DNA from: Collinsella sp.
GTDB taxonomy: Bacteria; Actinomycetota; Coriobacteriia; Coriobacteriales; Coriobacteriaceae
Direction: 5' to 3'
Length of the DNA: 6,406 nucleotides
NCBI GenBank assembly: GCA_019424965.1
Contig: JAHYYL010000054.1
Location: 1 to 6,406, forward strand
A program made the translations under genes and the position numbers. Below are positions 6,228-6,406 of this stretch, piece by piece. Below the pieces are notes generated by a model, which saw nothing but the letters and a program-made list of their open reading frames with translations, searched no databases and was not told the DNA's origin. Each line of letters starts with the position of its first letter. Position 1 is the stretch's first letter.

Positions 6228-6246
6228 ACCGCGGGGACTTGAACCT
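6228..6246 (-). other. Inverted tRNA T-arm-like fragment
   Basis: On the - strand this reads AGGTTCAAGTCCCCGCGGT, with a canonical T-loop TTCAAGT and a GC-rich 3' part continuing into GGGCACA, like the 3' end of a tRNA. The 5' half of the T-stem and the other arms are missing. The 12 bases AGGTTCAAGTCC match tRNA-Leu at 6155-6166 in opposite orientation. It may be a tRNA fragment carried by an element or left by rearrangement. Confidence 0.5.
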
Positions 6247-6266
6247 GTGAAGGAGCGAGCGTCAAG

Positions 6267-6283
6267 AAAACGCGGAGCGTTTT
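6267..6283. other. Stable hairpin AAAACGC-GGA-GCGTTTT
   Basis: A perfect 7-bp stem surrounds a GGA triloop. The core GCGGAGC (6272-6278) fits the GCGNAGC class of very stable DNA mini-hairpins. The flanking A4 and T5 runs give it a terminator-like look in both directions. Confidence 0.55.
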
Positions 6284-6299
6284 TAGCGAGCTGGCGAGT

Positions 6300-6343
6300 C
6301 CGCCGGCAGGCGGGCGAAGCCGGTGCGGATCCGCGAAGCGGAT
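6300..6343. other. Cluster of GC-rich small hairpins
   Basis: CCGCC (6300-6304) pairs with GGCGG (6309-6313). GGC-GAA-GCC lies at 6313-6321. ATCCGC-GAA-GCGGAT lies at 6329-6343. The word GCGAAGC occurs at 6314-6320 and 6333-6339. There is no open reading frame of interest and no promoter. This is structured spacer DNA of unknown role between the two copies of the 55-bp repeat. Confidence 0.55.
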
Positions 6344-6351
6344 ACGCGGAC

Positions 6352-6406
6352 GTCCTTTCGCCCGCACCATTGATTGAAAGAGCTCCCAGCAATGGGGGCT
6401 TTTTTG
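6352..6406 (+). repeat. 55-bp direct repeat, copy 2 (partial tRNA-Leu end plus terminator)
   Basis: This copy is identical to 6163-6217, comprising the tRNA-Leu 3'-terminal 18 nt with CCA (6352-6369) and the terminator (6377-6405), and it runs to the last base of the window. No other tRNA-Leu sequence precedes it, so it cannot make a tRNA. It may extend beyond the window. Confidence 0.9.

Noticed and set aside
6352..6369. A second tRNA gene at the window end
   Set aside because: Only the 3'-terminal 18 nt are present. The upstream bases do not form the D, anticodon or 5' acceptor arms.
6159..6392. Small - strand open frame over the repeat spacer
   Set aside because: It reads through two terminators and the tRNA-Leu end, and its repeated peptide is simply the translation of the 55-bp repeat.
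6163..6406. CRISPR array
   Set aside because: Only two copies of a 55-bp repeat with a 134-bp spacer are present, the repeat is a tRNA end plus terminator, and no cas genes are visible.

Overview
The window looks like chromosomal DNA from a GC-rich actinomycete of the Coriobacteriia, most likely Collinsella or a close relative. This rests on strong G/C third-position bias, compact gene spacing, near-consensus sigma70-type promoters, strong Shine-Dalgarno sites and the style of the proteins. No species-level marker is present, so the taxon is an inference. All genes are on the + strand.

Layout. 1-136: non-coding, with a GC hairpin and a perfect 40-bp palindrome. 137-312: a complete tRNA-Phe(GAA) unit with A/T-rich upstream element, promoter, tRNA and terminator. 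313-557: non-coding leader with a TetR-type operator candidate, a promoter and a 5' UTR hairpin. 558-4175: a probable operon of a cytoplasmic GH5-like protein, rsmI (16S rRNA C1402 2'-O-methyltransferase) and metG (methionyl-tRNA synthetase), closed by a terminator at 4219-4255. 4287-6050: rsmA/ksgA (16S rRNA A1518/A1519 dimethyltransferase), split by an apparent one-base frameshift near 4610, overlapping a TatD-family metal hydrolase. 6054-6216: tRNA-Leu(CAG) with its own promoter and terminator. 6217-6406: non-coding repeat DNA in which the last 18 nt of tRNA-Leu plus its terminator are repeated exactly, 189 bp downstream, up to the last base of the window.

The theme is translation: two tRNAs, an aminoacyl-tRNA synthetase and two rRNA methyltransferases that act near the decoding centre. 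The GH5-like protein is the outlier. It has no signal peptide, sits 6 nt from rsmI, and lacks the family's catalytic acid/base glutamate and a conserved active-site histidine while keeping the nucleophile motif.

I see no convincing new multi-gene system. The items most worth following are the GH5 active-site changes, the rsmA frameshift, and the tRNA-Leu 3'-end repeat with its inverted tRNA-like fragment and cluster of stable mini-hairpins. The repeat could be an integration footprint, a tandem array or an assembly break.
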